Shown here: piece after piece, positions 44,623-53,924 of the stretch
Layout of the letters: each line of letters begins with the position of its first letter
Numbering within the stretch: the first letter of the stretch is position 1
Assembly: GCA_040007395.1 (NCBI GenBank)
Contig: JBDTVG010000242.1
Span: 5,098 to 69,097, forward strand
Reading direction: 5' to 3'
Length of the DNA stretch: 64,000 nt
Origin: DATGFK01 sp040007395
GTDB taxonomy: Bacteria > Chloroflexota > Anaerolineae > Aggregatilineales > UBA2796
Notes under the pieces: model-generated
What the model was told of the DNA's origin: nothing
What the model saw: only the letters and a program-made list of their open reading frames with translations
Databases searched by the model: none
Translations under genes and position numbers: made by a program

Positions 44623-46848
44623 CTAGGGGAATGGGCCGAATTTGGTGATGAATAAATCAAAGCCTCCGGCGATGGTTGTTTGGAAGGCACCGCTTGTTGT
44701 CGGAAAGTTGGTACTGTTGGTATATCCAGTGACATAGATATTACCATTGCTGTCCACCGCAATCCCAGTGCTCGTACCACCAAGGTTGCCACCCAAGTAA
44801 GTGCTATAGACTAGCCCCGTACCCGAAATGTTCAACTTGACCACAAATGCACCGCCGGTAGAGGTCGTTTGGAAAGCTCCAGCCGTTGTCGGAAAATTAG
44901 GGCTGGCAGTGTATCCAGTGACATAGGCGCTGCCACTGCTATCTACCGCAATCCCAATACCGAAGTCAACGGCACTGTTGCCGCCTAGGCAGGTGCTGTA
45001 GACCAGCTTAGACCCTACCGCGTTTATTTTGACCACAAACACGCCACCAGAGTTTGATTGAAAAGCTCCCGCCGTCGTTGGGAAATCGTTGCTTCGGGTG
45101 TCGCCTGTGATATAGGCATTGCCACTACTATCTACCGCAATTCCTGAGCCATCGTCAACAGCGCTGCCGCCCAAGTAGGTGCTATAGACTAGCCCGGTAC
45201 CCGATACGTTCAACTTGACCACGAACGAATCGATGTTGGCACCAAAGACCGTTTGGAAGGCTCCCGTCGTCGTTGGGAAACTGTCGCTGTAGGTATCGCC
45301 TGTGATATAAGCGCTGCCGCTGCTGTCTACTGCAATCGCATAGCCGCCATCAAAACTTCCACCGCCCAGAAAGGTGCTGTAGATTAGTCCAGTGCCTGCT
45401 GTGTTCAGTTTGGTCACAAACACGTCACCGATACCTCCACCAAAGACCGTTTGGAAGGCTCCCGCCGTCGTCGGGAAGTCAGAACTGTTGGTGGAACCCG
45501 TGACATAGGCATTGCCATTGTAGTCCACGGCAATCCCCGCTCCGTTGTCACCTTGAGCACTGCCATTCAAAAAGGTGCTGTAGACCAGCTTAGAGCCTGC
45601 CGCGTTTAGCTTGACTACAAATGCACCGCCAGTAGAGGTCGTTTGGAAAGATCCAGCCGTTATCGGGAAATTGGTACTTTGGGTAGTACCCGTGACATAA
45701 ACGTTGCTACTACTGTCCACCGCAATTCCATCGATGGAGTCAAAGTCGCTGCCGCCCAGAAAGGTACTGTAGACTAGGCCGGTGCCTGCCGCGTTTAGTT
45801 TGGTCACGAATGCATCTCTATAAATGCCGCCGTAGATTGTTTGGAAAGCACCCGCTGTTGTTGGGAAGTTTGCGCTGCTAATGTATCCCTCAACGTAGGC
45901 ATTGCCACTGCTGTCCACTATAACCCCATAGTCTACATCATCACCGCTGCCACCTAGGTATGTCGAGTACACCAACCCCGGATCGATGACCAGTGGCAAT
46001 GCTGGATCGTAATTGCCTAACATGAACTGTGTCGCACCATCCGCCGCTAGCATATAGTGTGCCGTCACCGCATGTCGCACGCCATATGCAGCAGTTTGCC
46101 AGACTTCCGGCACCTGTTCTGTTAGCGTCAAACCCTCAGTCGCGTCGATTAGCAGATCGCCACTGGCGGGGTCAAGACGAGTTGTAGTTGCCCCGTCGTA
46201 GTGCCAGCGGATCAACGTTGGGTCGGCACCGGGCGCGACGGTATAGGTTCCTTTGAGTAGGCCAACCTGCCCGTTATAGCTCAGATCGATGCCGGGATAG
46301 AGATCGTGATATTCGACCCCCGCATAGGTCGGCACATTGGTGTGCCACTGTGTCGGATCGTTGCCAATAAAGAAGTTAGCAATCCCCGGTTGCTGCTCCG
46401 CACCGCCGAGTACCACGTTCGGGTTTGCGCCATCGAAACTGACCCGCACCGAAACGTTTGTCTGCGGTGGGTTGTCAATGTTTGAGATGCGCCGCTTAAC
46501 AATAGATCGATCATCTATTGGCTTGGGCAAGTGCAATCCAGTCGTGAGCGTCAGTGTGACTCCTTGTGGCGTGAAGAATAGATGTCCGGCACTGCTCCGC
46601 ACCTCGAACCGGACACTTGGATCGAGTTGTCCAGCATTGACAATGAATGAGGTCGGCAGCTTGCCGTAGGCATCATGAGTCGATTTGGTTGATGCGGTAA
46701 TCGGCGCAGAACCGCAGTTCGGCGCACAGATCATTTGCGAAGCGGCATGAACACGCTGCTGAGGAGCAGCACTGACGATTAGCGCCGCGATGAGGATGAA
46801 AATTGATAGCCCGTGTCGAACTATCCGGGATAAGTGCTGATTAACCAT
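44623..46848 (-). CDS. Secreted SBBP-repeat beta-propeller protein
   Basis: 741 residues. The signal peptide (SIFILIAALIVSAAPQQRVHA) is nearly identical to that of the downstream beta-helix gene. An N-terminal DUF7948-like domain follows (YGKLPTSFIVNAGQLDPSVR, FTPQGVTLTL). Then there are seven SBBP repeats of about 60-65 residues, each with GLVYSTYLGGS, IAVDSSGNAYVTGYT and NFPTTAGAFQT, enough for one seven-bladed propeller. No anchoring motif at the C-terminus. Likely an exported surface or matrix protein. Confidence 0.88.
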   Translation of the reverse strand: MVNQHLSRIVRHGLSIFILIAALIVSAAPQQRVHAASQMICAPNCGSAPITASTKSTHDAYGKLPTSFIVNAGQLDPSVRFEVRSSAGHLFFTPQGVTLTLTTGLHLPKPIDDRSIVKRRISNIDNPPQTNVSVRVSFDGANPNVVLGGAEQQPGIANFFIGNDPTQWHTNVPTYAGVEYHDLYPGIDLSYNGQVGLLKGTYTVAPGADPTLIRWHYDGATTTRLDPASGDLLIDATEGLTLTEQVPEVWQTAAYGVRHAVTAHYMLAADGATQFMLGNYDPALPLVIDPGLVYSTYLGGSGDDVDYGVIVDSSGNAYVEGYISSANFPTTAGAFQTIYGGIYRDAFVTKLNAAGTGLVYSTFLGGSDFDSIDGIAVDSSSNVYVTGTTQSTNFPITAGSFQTTSTGGAFVVKLNAAGSKLVYSTFLNGSAQGDNGAGIAVDYNGNAYVTGSTNSSDFPTTAGAFQTVFGGGIGDVFVTKLNTAGTGLIYSTFLGGGSFDGGYAIAVDSSGSAYITGDTYSDSFPTTTGAFQTVFGANIDSFVVKLNVSGTGLVYSTYLGGSAVDDGSGIAVDSSGNAYITGDTRSNDFPTTAGAFQSNSGGVFVVKINAVGSKLVYSTCLGGNSAVDFGIGIAVDSSGSAYVTGYTASPNFPTTAGAFQTTSTGGAFVVKLNISGTGLVYSTYLGGNLGGTSTGIAVDSNGNIYVTGYTNSTNFPTTSGAFQTTIAGGFDLFITKFGPFP

Positions 46849-46898
46849 CTAAGCCCCCTGCAAAATATCATGTGACCGTGCAACATGGCAGAATCATA
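46738..46898 (-). repeat. Duplicated leader/signal-peptide cassette, copy 2
   Basis: Partner of 44363-44523, same length and strand. The match ends a short way upstream of both genes. Beyond the signal peptide the two proteins share no obvious similarity. Confidence 0.85.
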
Positions 46899-47073
46899 CT
46901 GCCAAGTATAACCTAGGTTGCATAATCCTCATCTGCACTCTATTTCACGGAGTACACCCTTCATTGAGAGCGGTCTGTGCATAGATATTCCGTTCGCGCT
47001 AGAATTCGCATCAGCCAGCACTATTGGTGAGATAAGCAACTTTAGTTTTTACCCTACATTACGCGGAGTGATG

Positions 47074-47592
47074 ATGTCCGACTTCAAAGCACATGGGTTG
47101 TGGTTCGAGGAGTTTAACGAAGGGCTATCAGTTGAATCGCGAGGACGCACGATTACTGAGGCCGATCTTGTCAACTTTGCGGGGGTATCGGGCGATTATA
47201 ACCCTATGCACACCGATGCTGAGTTTGCTAAAAATACGCAGTTTGCAGCACGGGTAGCGCATGGGGCATTAGTCTTTTCCATCGCGACCGGGTTAACCTA
47301 TCAACTTGGCGTGCTGGAAGGCACGGTCATTGCCTTCACAGGCTTTGAGATGAAACTACGCGCACCTGTGTTTATTGGCGATACGATCCGTGTGATTGCC
47401 ACGGTTAGCAAGCGGCGAGCCATGCCCGCGGCGAGTGGCGGCTTCGTTACCTTCGATATAAAGGTGCCGAATCAAAAAGGCGAGATCACACAAAAAGGCG
47501 AATGGACAGTGTTAGTCGCCAGCCGCCCCGATCCATCACACGAGCAACCCGTCGATAGTGCGGCAAACAAGGCTGCATCGGAGTCGGTCTGA
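47074..47592 (+). CDS. MaoC-like hot-dog dehydratase
   Basis: About 172 residues: GRTITEADLVNFAGVSGDYNPMHTD has the (R)-hydratase 2 catalytic Asp/His motif, and RVAHGALVFSIATGL is conserved. It hydrates or dehydrates enoyl-CoA/ACP substrates. ATG 47074 has GGAG 5 bp upstream; ATG 47071 is nearly as good. The open frame back to 46918 lacks family similarity. Confidence 0.88.
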   Translation: MSDFKAHGLWFEEFNEGLSVESRGRTITEADLVNFAGVSGDYNPMHTDAEFAKNTQFAARVAHGALVFSIATGLTYQLGVLEGTVIAFTGFEMKLRAPVFIGDTIRVIATVSKRRAMPAASGGFVTFDIKVPNQKGEITQKGEWTVLVASRPDPSHEQPVDSAANKAASESV

Positions 47593-47829
47593 CACAGACA
47601 AGAAAATCGATGATTCGATCCAAGCGATCAATAACTTACCCATTTCGCTAGTCGGCAAGCCCGACAATCCTATCTCAGAACCAAGCAGCATCGTCCACGC
47701 AAATGGTCGATTTAGCGAATCCTTAAAGAAATTACGCGATGAGCTTAGTAATCTGTTAAAATTAGACTGTAAACCGATTCTATTCGCCGTCTATATGGTT
47801 GCGAAGTTTTCTAGACGAGGCCAATACTT
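47593..47829. other. Spacer between the MaoC gene and murD
   Basis: 237 bp. An open frame of 91 codons from 47558 overlaps the MaoC 3' end and reaches murD, but it has no recognisable domain or ribosome-binding site, so I do not call it. It may carry the murD promoter. Confidence 0.4.
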
Positions 47830-49242
47830 ATGACCCCTGATCCCCTTGATGGAAAAACTGTTGTCATTCTGGGGTTTGCCCGTCAAGGGCAAGCGCTTGC
47901 CCGTTGGCTCCCCACTGTAGGAGCAAAAGTAATTGTCTCCGATAAGCGCGACTTTGGCGATCTTGCCGACGCGCTGCTCGATTTCTTAACCAGTGACATC
48001 CAATTTGCGTTGGGCGGACACCCAATTGAACTGCTTGACGAAGCCGATTTGCTGTGCTTGAGCGGTGGCGTTCCGCCCACACTCCCGATCTGTATAGCAG
48101 CTACCGAACGCGGTATTCCACTCACCAACGATGCCCAGCTTTTCATGGAACGCTGCCCTGCACCAATCATTGGCATCACGGGTAGCGCCGGGAAAACCAC
48201 CACAACCACATTGGTTGGGCAGATGTGCGCCGCTACCGGACAAACGACATGGGTCGGCGGCAATAATGGGGATGTGCTGCTGGACAACTTGCCGAACATA
48301 GACGCAGCACATCTAGTCGTCATGGAGCTTTCCAGCTTTCAGCTTGAATTGATGACCCGTAACCCGCATATTGCCTGCATCCTGAACGTAACACCCAATC
48401 ATCTGGATCGGCATGGCAGCATGGAAGCGTATATGGCGGCGAAAGCTAATATCTTTATGCACCAAAAAGCTGATGATATTTGCATCTTTGGCAGCGACGA
48501 CCCTGCTGCCAATCTGCTAGCTGATCAGGCTGCTGGACGGGTAGCATGGTTTAGTATGCGCGAAATGGTATCCGATGGCGCGTTTCTGGCGGGCAACCGC
48601 CTGATGGTTGTTGGTATGGGGTCGCCCGATGGACAGCCCCATGTTGTATGCGGGCGTGATGACATCCGGCTACGGGGCGATCATAATGTCGAGAATGTGC
48701 TAGCGGCCTGTGCGATTGCAGGTGCAGCGGGTGTATCCGTCGATAAGATGCGTGACGTGATCAAGAATTTCACGGGCGTGCCACATCGCCTAGAACCCGT
48801 TCGTACTATCGATGGCGTAACCTATGTCAATGATAGCATCGCCACCGCCCCAGAGCGTGTATTGGCGGCGCTCCGCAGTTTCGATGAACCAATTGTTCTT
48901 TTGGCGGGCGGGCGCGACAAGAAATTGCCGTGGGGTGAAATGGCAACTGTTACTTCGCAGCGGGTGCGCTATCTCGTGACCTTCGGTGAACACGGCCCGG
49001 TCATCGCGGAACAGGTACGGGCGGCACGGTTGTTAGGAGGTCGCCTCGAAGGAATCGATACCTACGCGACTCTTGAAGAGGCGGTCAAGCGGGCGGCAGA
49101 GGTCGCGCAGTCGGGAGACATAGTGCTGCTGAGTCCCGGTGGGACAAGCTACGATGCTTTTGAAGACTTTGAGGCACGCGGCGAACGCTTCCGCGAATTG
49201 GTTGCCGCCCTAGAAGAACGTGATCGCGGCTCGCAACGCTAG
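47830..49242 (+). CDS. murD: UDP-N-acetylmuramoylalanine-D-glutamate ligase
   Basis: 470 residues, three Mur ligase domains: N-terminal Rossmann (VVILGFARQGQALARWL), central ATPase with GITGSAGKTTTTTLV and LNVTPNHLDRHGSMEAYMAAK, and C-terminal domain (VNDSIATAPERVLAALRSFD, LLAGGRDKKLPW, LLSPGGTSYDAFEDFEARG). It adds D-Glu to UDP-MurNAc-L-Ala. It is separate from any division/cell-wall cluster here. Confidence 0.95.
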   Translation: MTPDPLDGKTVVILGFARQGQALARWLPTVGAKVIVSDKRDFGDLADALLDFLTSDIQFALGGHPIELLDEADLLCLSGGVPPTLPICIAATERGIPLTNDAQLFMERCPAPIIGITGSAGKTTTTTLVGQMCAATGQTTWVGGNNGDVLLDNLPNIDAAHLVVMELSSFQLELMTRNPHIACILNVTPNHLDRHGSMEAYMAAKANIFMHQKADDICIFGSDDPAANLLADQAAGRVAWFSMREMVSDGAFLAGNRLMVVGMGSPDGQPHVVCGRDDIRLRGDHNVENVLAACAIAGAAGVSVDKMRDVIKNFTGVPHRLEPVRTIDGVTYVNDSIATAPERVLAALRSFDEPIVLLAGGRDKKLPWGEMATVTSQRVRYLVTFGEHGPVIAEQVRAARLLGGRLEGIDTYATLEEAVKRAAEVAQSGDIVLLSPGGTSYDAFEDFEARGERFRELVAALEERDRGSQR

Positions 49243-49265
49243 CCCTGCCAAATAATCAAAATGGC

Positions 49266-50057
49266 TCAGGCAGTACAGCGCTGTACAAAAGTTGTAACTG
49301 CTGCGAATACCCGATGATATTCTACATCGTTGGTGTAAATATGATCGCTTTCGTTGAGGCGTAAGGTATCGATCATCGGGCTGGCGCTTAATCCCGCACA
49401 CACCACATCGAGTGTTTCGATAGGCACTGTCGTGTCCTTTTCCGAAAAAACGAGCAGCGATGGCGCACTGACACGGCTCAGTGTTGCTTTGACTTCTGCT
49501 TGAAGTTTGATCAGTTCCGAAACCCCTACCGCAGACTGCTTGAAATAGGCGACGCGCCCGGTAATGCGTTCATGGCGTTCCTGCTGAATTTTCCGCACCC
49601 GCTGATCGATTTTGTCGGTGGCTTGATCGTAGCTCATGAGGTAGGGTACAAAGTAGCGTAATACATGCGTGATCGTGGCTGGGGCAGGTAATGGTAGCAG
49701 GGGAACTGCCATAGCAACTACTCCGGCTACCGCTTCAGCCGAAGCTAACCGCAGCGCAAGCAGCGATCCCAACGATAAACCAATAACAATAATCTGGTCG
49801 CATGTCTGGGTCAGTAAGTGATAGCCATCTAGTGCAGAGAGATACCAATCTTGCCAACGCATTCGTAGCATATAGTCAGGGCTGACCCCATGTCCATATA
49901 ACCTCGGCCCATAGACGGTCATCCCCTGCTTGGCGAGATGTTCACCCAACCAGTACATTTCTTGCGGAGAGGCGGTCAGACCGTGTAAGCACAAACAGCC
50001 TATGCGCCCTCCCGGAAAATAAAACGGCTCTGCTCCCGGTAAAAGTTTAATATCCAT
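49266..50057 (-). CDS. Alpha/beta hydrolase (carboxylesterase/monoacylglycerol-lipase-like)
   Basis: 263 residues. Oxyanion region CLCLHGLTASPQEM, nucleophile elbow IVIGLSLGSLLAL (Ser in GLSLG), acid LLVFSEKDTTVP and C-terminal His in NESDHIYTND. Matches the Est30-like esterase group. Convergent with murD and divergent from the phosphatase gene. Confidence 0.88.
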   Translation of the reverse strand: MDIKLLPGAEPFYFPGGRIGCLCLHGLTASPQEMYWLGEHLAKQGMTVYGPRLYGHGVSPDYMLRMRWQDWYLSALDGYHLLTQTCDQIIVIGLSLGSLLALRLASAEAVAGVVAMAVPLLPLPAPATITHVLRYFVPYLMSYDQATDKIDQRVRKIQQERHERITGRVAYFKQSAVGVSELIKLQAEVKATLSRVSAPSLLVFSEKDTTVPIETLDVVCAGLSASPMIDTLRLNESDHIYTNDVEYHRVFAAVTTFVQRCTA

Positions 50058-50221
50058 ACGCCCAAAAGCTCCCCCTCAACATACATTCTAGTATATCGCG
50101 ACTGTATTTCTATTTAAATTCATCTTAAATGAACTCTCATCGGATTAATGAGCGTTGGGCAAATGGCTATACTGCTGTTTGCGGTTCTCCAGCTTCGATA
50201 ATCACGCGGTACAATCCCCGC

Positions 50222-52327
50222 ATGATGAGAGAACGTTTGTCCAAGGTCGCTAACCAACTCTATCCTCGATTGGATCGCTTTACAGAGTCTGAGCGCTATG
50301 CCGCTGCGGGCTATGTCTGGCGGACTCTAGTGTTCGTTCCGCCCTCACTGATCGGCCTGTGGTGGCTAATTAGCGTGACCGATCCGACTATCTTCCGCGA
50401 CCATTGGCGTTTTCTCGTGGTTCTGTTCGGATTCTTGATTCTGTTGAGTACCCTCTGGTTAGAGATTTATTTCGTCACGGCGGCAGGTGGCTATCGCTCC
50501 GAGCGTCGTTCGTTCTGGGGCGAGGCGATGTGGTCAGGGGTACTCGTGTTTGGACCAACAGTGGCTTGGCTTGGCGTATTGCTGCCTTGGGTGGCCTATT
50601 GGATTCAGCAGCGCGAGGCGACTGGAGTCCAGCGGATACGTATTTTCTCGCAAAGTATGTTTCGCATGTCTGTGCTGCTCCCAACATTGGTCGAGGTCGC
50701 CGTCTACGAACGGCTTGGTGGGCGTTTCCCACTTCCGTCTCTGAATCTGTCTGCCGTATTGCCTGCGGTTGTTGCTACATTGGTCGGATTTACCCTTGGC
50801 TCGACAATGATTGGCATTAGCCAAGGCATCAACCGTATCATGTCGCCAGTCTCAGTCACACAGCGTACAGAGAGCTTCCAAATGTTTGTCTTTGTGACAT
50901 TGCTTGGCCCGATAGCGGGATTGATGGCAATCTTGCCGGCTGCCCTGTATAGCCTCGCGGGATGGGGAGGCTATTTCAGTTTCCTGACAATTATGCTCAT
51001 TGGCACAATTATCATTGATCGTCTTAGTCGTACCATTGAGAGCGTCCGCCGCCGCACCCATGAGCTTGAGCAGCTTCAGCGGTTGAGTCAAGCGCTGCTG
51101 CAAACCGCTGCCAACGAGGCAGCACTATCCGACCTCGTCAAGACGTTCGTACCCGGCATTTTCCCACTTTGTAATATCGCCATTCGACTTTATCCTGACC
51201 AAACATTGTTAAATTCGCCCGATCACTGGCTCGGACCCGATCCCGCAGTTTGGAATTGGGAGCAAGAGCGTTCGACACCACTTATCCTGCGATCACGAGA
51301 TACTCGTCCTTGGCTGAATCAGGAAGGTCATGAGGGGATTATTATCATGCCCGTGTTGGAGCCACAGACTCACCGTGTACTAGGTCGAGTTTATCTACAC
51401 CGCAAAGACCGGCTCGGAACATTCCATCATCTGCTGCCAGCCGTACAGTGGTTGGCTGACCAGATTGCTTCGACGCACTATAGCGCTGAAATCTATCGCC
51501 TGAGTTTATTAGAGCAAGTTCGCCAAGAACGTCTGGCGCAAGAATTGATCGCTGCCCGCGCGGTGCAGACGAGCTTTCTCCCTACGGAGCGTCTCAGTAT
51601 TGCGGGCTGGCAGATCGCTGCGACTTTGGAACCAGCGCGTGAAACATCTGGTGATTTCTTCGACCTCATCCCGCTGCATGGTGGGCGGCTCGGCATCGTT
51701 ATAGCAGACGTAGCCGATAAAGGGCTTGGCGCTGCGCTGTATATGGCGTTGAGCCGCACATTGATTCGAGCTTATGCTATCGACTATGCCCTGCGGTATG
51801 ACCATACCTATTTGCGGCAGATTGCTCACCTTATCCAGACGGTCAACTCGCGTATTATCAGGGATACGCAGAGTAACTTATTCGTTACCGTGTTCTTTGG
51901 CGTACTCGATCCACCATCGGGCACTTTAACCTATGTAAATGCGGGTCATAACCCACCTTATCTCTTCCACCGACATAAAGGCCGCCGTGCCAAAGCGCTC
52001 CGGCGAACTGGGCCGCCGCTTGGCATTTTAGAGGAGGTTCGCTGGACACGTCGAAGTATAAAGATCGAAGAAGGCGAGACGCTTGTGCTTTACACCGATG
52101 GGATCACCGAAGCGATCAATGCTGAGGGCGGCTTTTTCGGCGAGGATGCGTTACGCCAAGCGATCCGCTCGCACTTGCACCTTCCAGCAGAGGCTATATG
52201 CGGCGAGATTCTACGCACCGTCACTGAGTTTGAAGCCGGCGCACCGCGTGCTGATGACATAACGCTATTGATCTTGCAGCGCGAGATCGCCAACAAAAGA
52301 GTCAAACTGGACAAACACCAAAATTGA
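50222..52327 (+). CDS. Membrane-bound SpoIIE-type protein phosphatase
   Basis: About 701 residues (an in-frame ATG at 50129 would add 31 residues with no clear domain). About 6-7 membrane helices in the first 300 residues, a GAF-like region, then a PP2C/SpoIIE domain: TSGDFFDLIPLHGGRLGIVIADVADKG (metal-binding Asp), YVNAGHNPPYL, VLYTDGITEAIN and ADDITLLILQRE. RsbU/SpoIIE enzymes dephosphorylate anti-sigma antagonists. No Rsb partners are adjacent. Confidence 0.87.
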   Translation: MMRERLSKVANQLYPRLDRFTESERYAAAGYVWRTLVFVPPSLIGLWWLISVTDPTIFRDHWRFLVVLFGFLILLSTLWLEIYFVTAAGGYRSERRSFWGEAMWSGVLVFGPTVAWLGVLLPWVAYWIQQREATGVQRIRIFSQSMFRMSVLLPTLVEVAVYERLGGRFPLPSLNLSAVLPAVVATLVGFTLGSTMIGISQGINRIMSPVSVTQRTESFQMFVFVTLLGPIAGLMAILPAALYSLAGWGGYFSFLTIMLIGTIIIDRLSRTIESVRRRTHELEQLQRLSQALLQTAANEAALSDLVKTFVPGIFPLCNIAIRLYPDQTLLNSPDHWLGPDPAVWNWEQERSTPLILRSRDTRPWLNQEGHEGIIIMPVLEPQTHRVLGRVYLHRKDRLGTFHHLLPAVQWLADQIASTHYSAEIYRLSLLEQVRQERLAQELIAARAVQTSFLPTERLSIAGWQIAATLEPARETSGDFFDLIPLHGGRLGIVIADVADKGLGAALYMALSRTLIRAYAIDYALRYDHTYLRQIAHLIQTVNSRIIRDTQSNLFVTVFFGVLDPPSGTLTYVNAGHNPPYLFHRHKGRRAKALRRTGPPLGILEEVRWTRRSIKIEEGETLVLYTDGITEAINAEGGFFGEDALRQAIRSHLHLPAEAICGEILRTVTEFEAGAPRADDITLLILQREIANKRVKLDKHQN

Positions 52328-52747
52328 GAAATGAATTATTATCACACTTGGCTAACCTTTCAAAACCACGATGACTGTGAATAAAGCGATTTTGGTAGAC
52401 TAACAGCTGATGGATCAAGGAATTGGAAGATACCTAACCCTACAGGGGAAAAGTGTTCATGAAATGGGTAGGGAAAACAGAATGGTTCAAGCAGGTCTCA
52501 AAGCCCTCAATCAACGATTGAAAATGACGAAAGGAATTGTTGTGACTGACCGGACCTAGGTAAGTTTCCAGACGTGTTCTTGCGGATTACGCTGCGGACA
52601 GGCTGGCGGGAAGTACATGACCTGCAAAGGGTCAGTCTGGTCAATCGCCCACTCAGCCAAATGCTAGGGCGCACGATCTAGCAGGAGTAAATTGGCTGTG
52701 GATAGAGCATCAGCAGGGTCATCACAAGGTTGGTTGTTATTTGCCCA
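52328..52747. other. Intergenic region with transposase remnant
   Basis: About 110 bp of unassigned sequence after the phosphatase stop is followed by the decayed IS630-type transposase fragment listed separately (52440-52740, minus). Confidence 0.6.
52440..52740 (-). pseudogene. Decayed IS630-family transposase C-terminus
   Basis: Minus-strand conceptual translation gives STANLLLLDRAP, a stop, HLAEWAIDQTDP, then LQVMYFPPACPQRNPQEHVW and KLT, then a stop and a frame change into SHNNSFRHFQSLIEGF and ETCLNHSVFPTHFMNTF. These are the DDE_3 end segments (LLLDRAPxH ... YFPPACPQxNPQEHVW with the catalytic Glu). It has in-frame stops, a frameshift and no N-terminal two-thirds, so it is dead. Confidence 0.8.
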
Positions 52748-53605
52748 TTAGCCTGTTGTGCTGCCAACCTCAAGCACCTCGGTAGCAATTTGCCGATATA
52801 GTGTGCGTAGATTTGCCTGATGCAATTGCTGGACACTGCCACTTAGGGCAATGCGGCTTTTGCCACAGCGCTCAATATCCACGTTATCGAGATAGCGCTC
52901 CGGGTCGGCTTTGGTTCGTGCCGCTAGTGCGTATTTCTTAATAGCTGTCAAGTAATGAAGATCGCTCGTGATCTTCTCCTCAATCTCGCCCCGTAAGATC
53001 ACCTCGCCATGTCCCTGTACTACATTCTCGAAGCCGTTGTTTTGCAGCGATTGTAACGAGCGAATAAAGTCGTTGTAATCGCCATCGATGAAATAAGGGA
53101 CGGGCATTAAGGTGTCCGAGGCAAACAAAATGCGATCCTCTTTGACGAGGCACACAATTGAGTCGAGGCTGTGACCGGGAGTATGCCAGAGTTGCAGCGT
53201 TTTATCGCCAAGCCGCAGATTCATGATCCCGGTATCAAATACAAGCTGCGGCAGCACAATCTCGACCTCGTTCAGTTCGGGCATTCCGGCGCGGGCTTGT
53301 TCCAGACCTGCGCGTCCGCGTGTGTTGAGCAGGTCATAGCACAGGGCGTGTGATACAACCACTGCGCCGGGGAAGAAACATGTGCCATAGGTGTGATCAG
53401 CGTGATAATGCGTGTTGATCACATACTTGACTGGGCGAGCTAAACGCTGTTCGGCAAAGTGCTTGATGGCTTTGGTTTCTTCGGGAAAGACAAGGGTGTC
53501 GATCAAGATCGAGCCATCAGCCGTGATCACTAATCCGGCTGTGACCTGAGCATAGGTATCACTGGTAAATACATAGATGTCATCGGCAACACGTTCACGC
53601 TGCAT
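52748..53605 (-). CDS. Metallo-beta-lactamase-fold hydrolase
   Basis: About 285 residues from ATG 53605 (MQRERVADDIYVF). Zinc motif THYHADHTYG, further ligands in HTPGHSLDS and SDTLMPVP, and a late His (VQGHGEVIL). Resembles the cyclase-like/glyoxalase II MBL group. An upstream in-frame TTG at 53665 has no clear ribosome-binding site. The IS630 remnant abuts its 3' end. Confidence 0.88.
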   Translation of the reverse strand: MQRERVADDIYVFTSDTYAQVTAGLVITADGSILIDTLVFPEETKAIKHFAEQRLARPVKYVINTHYHADHTYGTCFFPGAVVVSHALCYDLLNTRGRAGLEQARAGMPELNEVEIVLPQLVFDTGIMNLRLGDKTLQLWHTPGHSLDSIVCLVKEDRILFASDTLMPVPYFIDGDYNDFIRSLQSLQNNGFENVVQGHGEVILRGEIEEKITSDLHYLTAIKKYALAARTKADPERYLDNVDIERCGKSRIALSGSVQQLHQANLRTLYRQIATEVLEVGSTTG

Positions 53606-53924
53606 AAATAAATCTTGTCCATATTCAGATGATGGCAGGCTATCGGAGCTGTAAGAATAGGGCAAGTATAAAATTCAGAAGATACGAAGTCAAGCTTTGT
53701 AATGTGAATGAGATAGATTGCAGCGATAAAATAGACCAACCAATGGCTATCAGGCTTCAATTTATTGGCCTCTCGGCAATCTATTCTCTCCAGCCAAATA
53801 TAGGTACGGGGATAAACCTTACAAATGGTTTATCCCCAACTGCTGCTAAAGACTTTGCTCGACTTTATGCCCGCTCATGCTGGCGAGCAAACAGTCGCGC
53901 CTTGTGTCGGATTGGGCGGGAAAA
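53606..53924. other. Intergenic region between panB and the MBL gene
   Basis: A/T-rich gap of about 319 bp with no credible gene. It contains the hairpin at 53808-53837, 87 bp past the panB stop. Confidence 0.5.
53808..53837. terminator. Hairpin downstream of panB
   Basis: ggggataaacc (53808-53818) pairs perfectly with ggtttatcccc (53827-53837), loop ttacaaat. A likely panB-operon terminator or insulator; no long T-tract. Confidence 0.55.

Noticed and set aside
47558..47833. 91-codon frame between the MaoC gene and murD
   Set aside because: It overlaps the MaoC 3' end, has no ribosome-binding site or domain and ends at the murD start.
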